Below, piece after piece: positions 6,231-7,926 of a stretch of 7,926 nucleotides of DNA. The notes under the pieces were generated by a model that was not told the origin of the DNA, did not search any database, and was given only the letters and a program-made list of their open reading frames with translations. Source of the DNA: Streptosporangiaceae bacterium (lineage in GTDB: Bacteria > Actinomycetota > Actinomycetes > Streptosporangiales > Streptosporangiaceae); the NCBI GenBank assembly GCA_030039095.1, contig JASHQP010000790.1, forward strand, positions 1 through 7,926, read 5' to 3'. Every line of letters begins with the position of its first letter. Positions within the stretch are counted from its first letter, which is position 1. The translations under genes and the position numbers were made by a program.

Positions 6231-6512
6231 CTACTCGCTGCGGATCGTGAAGTGCTTGCCGAGTTCGGTGTGTGGCCGCGGGATGACGTGCACGGACACG
6301 AGCTCGCCGACGCTCGTGGCGGTCTCGGCCCCGGCCTCGGTCGCGGCCTTCACCGCTCCCACGTCCCCGATGATCGTGACGGCGACCAGGCCGTCGCCCA
6401 CCTGATCACGGCCGACGATGGTCACGTTCGCCGCCTTCACCATCGCGTCCGCCGCCGCGAGCGCGGCCACGTACCCCTTCGTCTCGATCATGCCAATCGC
6501 GTTGTCCGCCAT
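6231..6512 (-). CDS. Hexameric microcompartment shell protein (BMC-H, PduA-like)
   Basis: This is a single Pfam BMC-domain protein of 93 residues, the main facet tile of the shell. It aligns without gaps to Salmonella PduA over the core: [24 protein letters not shown] (7-30 in pieces), [15 protein letters not shown] (49-63), and [12 protein letters not shown] (70-81). The edge lysine (K26) and R79, which hold neighbouring hexamers together, are both present. The pore loop is unusual: PduA reads K37-I-G-S40-G, whereas this protein reads Q37-V-G-D40-G. Six aspartates would therefore ring the central pore. The ATG overlaps the BMC-P stop by one base and has a GAGAGG ribosome site. The second BMC-T gene begins 2 nt after the stop. 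Confidence 0.96.
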   Translation of the reverse strand: MADNAIGMIETKGYVAALAAADAMVKAANVTIVGRDQVGDGLVAVTIIGDVGAVKAATEAGAETATSVGELVSVHVIPRPHTELGKHFTIRSE

Positions 6513-6799
6513 CAGATGCCTCTCTTCTTCTTCGGGCTTGCCTGGGACTCGTCGCCGGAGGGCTCGTCGATCGAGCCGATGATCAGGGCGTCGACCGGCG
6601 GTGGCCGGCCGGGGAACCAGGCCGCCGCCACGGAGCCCTGCGCGACCAGCACCCGTTCCCCCACCCCGCTGCCGAGCACGTCGAACGCCACCAGCCGCTG
6701 CCCGCTCCCCTCGGCCTCGACTTCGAGGAACGCCCCGTTCGGGATCTCCGGCAGCCGGCGGGTGGACCAGACGTTTCCCACCACCGTCGCGGTAAGCAT
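6512..6799 (-). CDS. Pentameric vertex shell protein (BMC-P, EutN/CcmL family)
   Basis: This 95-residue protein matches the usual size of EutN/CcmL proteins, which form pentamers that close the twelve vertices of the icosahedral shell. The N-terminal strand ([10 protein letters not shown], residues 1-10), the [18 protein letters not shown] loop (39-56) and the [12 protein letters not shown] ending (68-79) are characteristic of the family. About 16 residues follow the fold, ending in a basic PKKKR patch (89-93). The tail is probably flexible and its function is unknown. A clear ribosome site (AGGGAG) precedes the ATG, which overlaps the previous stop by one base (TGATG). The stop overlaps the BMC-H start in the same way, indicating translational coupling of the shell genes. 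Confidence 0.93.
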   Translation of the reverse strand: MLTATVVGNVWSTRRLPEIPNGAFLEVEAEGSGQRLVAFDVLGSGVGERVLVAQGSVAAAWFPGRPPPVDALIIGSIDEPSGDESQASPKKKRGI

Positions 6800-7326
6800 C
6801 AGCGCTCCCTCTCGATCTCGACCCCGGCGGCACGGGCGCGGTCCCGGGCCAGCGGGGTCAGCACGGCACGGCGGCCGAGTACCAGCCGGGCGCCGGTCCT
6901 GGCCGCCTCGGCCACCATGGCCTCGGTCACCGCGCCCTTCTCCACGCGCTGGGCGGGCTGCGCGGAACCCGGCAGCGCCGTGGGCGCCAGCCGGAACCGG
7001 AGCCGGCCCGACCGCAGTTCGTCCCGGTGCTTGGGGTTCTCGAACAGGTGCAGCAGGCGCCGCACGAACGCGCCGAGGTCGGCGTCCGTGCGCAGGCTGA
7101 CCGTCTCCACCGACTGCGCGTGGTCGCTCACCGGGTACGCGAGACCCGGCTGGGCGGGCCCTGCATGTGCCGGCCCGGGCAATGGGGCCGGAACGGGTAG
7201 CGCCGGGGCGGGCTGCGCTGCACCGGAGGGTGCCGCCGTGTGCGGCGCAGCCGCGGGCAGCAGCTCGGCCAGCACCTCGCGGATGACCGCGCGGACCGCG
7301 TCGGAGTCCGGGCCGGTGAGGCTCAC
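6799..7326 (-). CDS. PduM-like microcompartment protein with N-terminal encapsulation peptide
   Basis: Predicted 175-residue protein, starting at a GTG that overlaps the stop of the upstream BMC-T (GTGA, with GGAG 7 nt upstream). Three parts are visible. Residues 8-23 ([16 protein letters not shown]) form an amphipathic helix like known BMC encapsulation peptides. Residues 24-66 are a Pro/Ala-rich, probably disordered linker. Residues 75-175 look folded, with a helical segment ([13 protein letters not shown], 83-95) and a C-terminal motif [16 protein letters not shown] (149-164). Salmonella PduM likewise has a helical N-terminus and a related C-terminal motif, but overall similarity is weak, so this is a PduM-like call rather than an orthologue. 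A role as structural or core-to-shell linker protein is inferred from the peptide and from its position between shell genes. The stop overlaps the BMC-P start by one base. The same reading frame stays open upstream to 7872, but that part only shadows BMC-T. Confidence 0.75.
   Translation of the reverse strand: MSLTGPDSDAVRAVIREVLAELLPAAAPHTAAPSGAAQPAPALPVPAPLPGPAHAGPAQPGLAYPVSDHAQSVETVSLRTDADLGAFVRRLLHLFENPKHRDELRSGRLRFRLAPTALPGSAQPAQRVEKGAVTEAMVAEAARTGARLVLGRRAVLTPLARDRARAAGVEIERER
7258..7305 (-). other. Putative encapsulation-peptide coding segment
   Basis: These codons encode residues 8-23 of the PduM-like protein. The hydrophobic residues (Val, Ile, Val, Leu, Leu, Leu) fall on one face of a helix, with Arg and Glu on the other, followed at once by a Pro/Ala linker. 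That is the established architecture of peptides that dock cargo onto the inner face of BMC shells, such as those on PduP and PduD. It is the only convincing one in the window. Confidence 0.65.
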
Positions 7327-7925
7327 GCCGGGCTCCGCAACGCGTCTTCGGCCGCCTCGGCCGCCTGGCGCACGTCCGCCTCGGAGCCCGACAGGTACAC
7401 CCGCCCGGTCGCGCCGATCATCCGGTAGTCGACGACCTTGATCCTCGCCGCCTTCTCGGCCTCGTTGGCGGCCAGGATCGCGTACGAGGCCGGCTGCATC
7501 TCGAGCACGAACAGCGATTCCCCGGCCAGCGCCATCGAGCCGATCTTGTTCCGGTTGATCAGGAAGGCGTGCTGCGGATCCAGCATCGTGATGATCTTCG
7601 ACGCGAGCACCTGCGGGCGGGTGGCGTCGCGTGCGCTCGTCCCGAGCGACTCCAGCACCGCCGCGCTGGCCGCCCGCACCTCGTCGGTGCCGCCGTGGAT
7701 CTCCAGGTAGCCGAACTGGCGCTCGACCACCAGGATCCCGGCGCGCACGTTGGCGTGCTTGAGCGCGACGTCGGTGAGCGGCTCGATGTCTAGCCCGGGT
7801 GCGATCTCGATGATCTGCGCCGCCACGTTGCTGCGCGGCAGGCTGCCACGGATCCACGTGGCCAGGTAGCACATCGTCTGCGGCTGCAGCCGGTTGAGGA
7901 AGATGAACGACCGCAGCTCAGCCAC
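7323..7925 (-). CDS. Tandem-domain microcompartment shell protein (BMC-T), first copy
   Basis: This 200-residue protein has two BMC domains in tandem. Such proteins form trimers that tile the flat facets of a microcompartment shell as pseudohexamers. Domain 1 spans about residues 1-97 and domain 2 about 98-200. VERQFGYLEIHG (67-78) and NRNKIGSMALAGESL (124-138) are strongly BMC-T-like. In each half the segment resembling the canonical last strand (ELRSFIF at residues 3-9) comes first, and the C-terminus stops after the helix that normally precedes it, so the fold reads as circularly permuted. The start is GTG three codons from the window edge (MAELRSF, typical for such proteins). Its ribosome site lies outside the window, so a further upstream start cannot be excluded. 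The stop overlaps the next start by 4 bases (GTGA). Family assignment is firm; pore size and gating cannot be judged. Confidence 0.93.
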   Translation of the reverse strand: MAELRSFIFLNRLQPQTMCYLATWIRGSLPRSNVAAQIIEIAPGLDIEPLTDVALKHANVRAGILVVERQFGYLEIHGGTDEVRAASAAVLESLGTSARDATRPQVLASKIITMLDPQHAFLINRNKIGSMALAGESLFVLEMQPASYAILAANEAEKAARIKVVDYRMIGATGRVYLSGSEADVRQAAEAAEDALRSPA

Positions 7926-7926
7926 G

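Noticed and set aside
7141..7260. Repeat-like Pro/Ala coding stretch as a possible repeat array
   Set aside because: It is low-complexity linker coding sequence inside the PduM-like gene, with no regular unit or spacer pattern.
6799..7872. A 357-residue version of the PduM-like protein
   Set aside because: The upstream half overlaps the conserved BMC-T gene in another frame and has no domain content; the GTGA overlap at 7326 gives the natural start.

Overview
The window is about 72% GC by eye, densely coding, rich in GTG starts and entirely transcribed from the minus strand. This suggests a high-GC actinobacterium (Pseudonocardia, Amycolatopsis, Rhodococcus or Mycobacterium-like lineages are plausible). 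The genus cannot be fixed from this sequence alone.

Read in the direction of transcription (7926 to 1), it is one compact bacterial microcompartment (BMC) operon. First comes a shell block: a tandem-domain shell protein (BMC-T, 7323-7925), a PduM-like protein with an apparent encapsulation peptide (6799-7326), a pentameric vertex protein (BMC-P, EutN/CcmL family, 6512-6799), a hexameric shell protein (BMC-H, 6231-6512) and a second BMC-T (5512-6228). Next are an aminoglycoside-phosphotransferase-fold small-molecule kinase (4431-5492), an SDR dehydrogenase (3649-4425) and a GntR/HutC-type regulator (2824-3609). The last block is a B12-dependent diol/glycerol-type dehydratase: a natural fusion of large and medium subunits (526-2811), a shortened small subunit (161-529), and the first 49 codons of the reactivating factor large subunit (1-148). 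Most junctions overlap or are under 20 nt, so the genes are probably cotranscribed and translationally coupled. The widest gap is 39 nt, just upstream of the regulator. There are no RNA genes, CRISPR arrays, mobile elements or gene-free stretches above 300 bases.

The shell composition (two BMC-T, one BMC-H, one BMC-P) with the kinase, SDR and GntR regulator matches what I recall of the Rhodococcus/Mycobacterium microcompartment (RMM), proposed to process 1-amino-2-propanol/aminoacetone. The unusual part is a complete AdoCbl-dependent dehydratase and its reactivase in the same run of genes, which is the signature of PDU-type compartments. The window therefore looks like a hybrid RMM/PDU organelle. 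Two acidic substitutions suggest a cationic, possibly amino-polyol substrate: Asp replaces Ser at the BMC-H pore, and Asp replaces Ser301 (Klebsiella numbering) in the dehydratase pocket, beside Gln336 to Ala. That substrate assignment is inference. The aldehyde dehydrogenase, the reactivase small subunit, any phospho-lyase and the promoter would lie outside the window.
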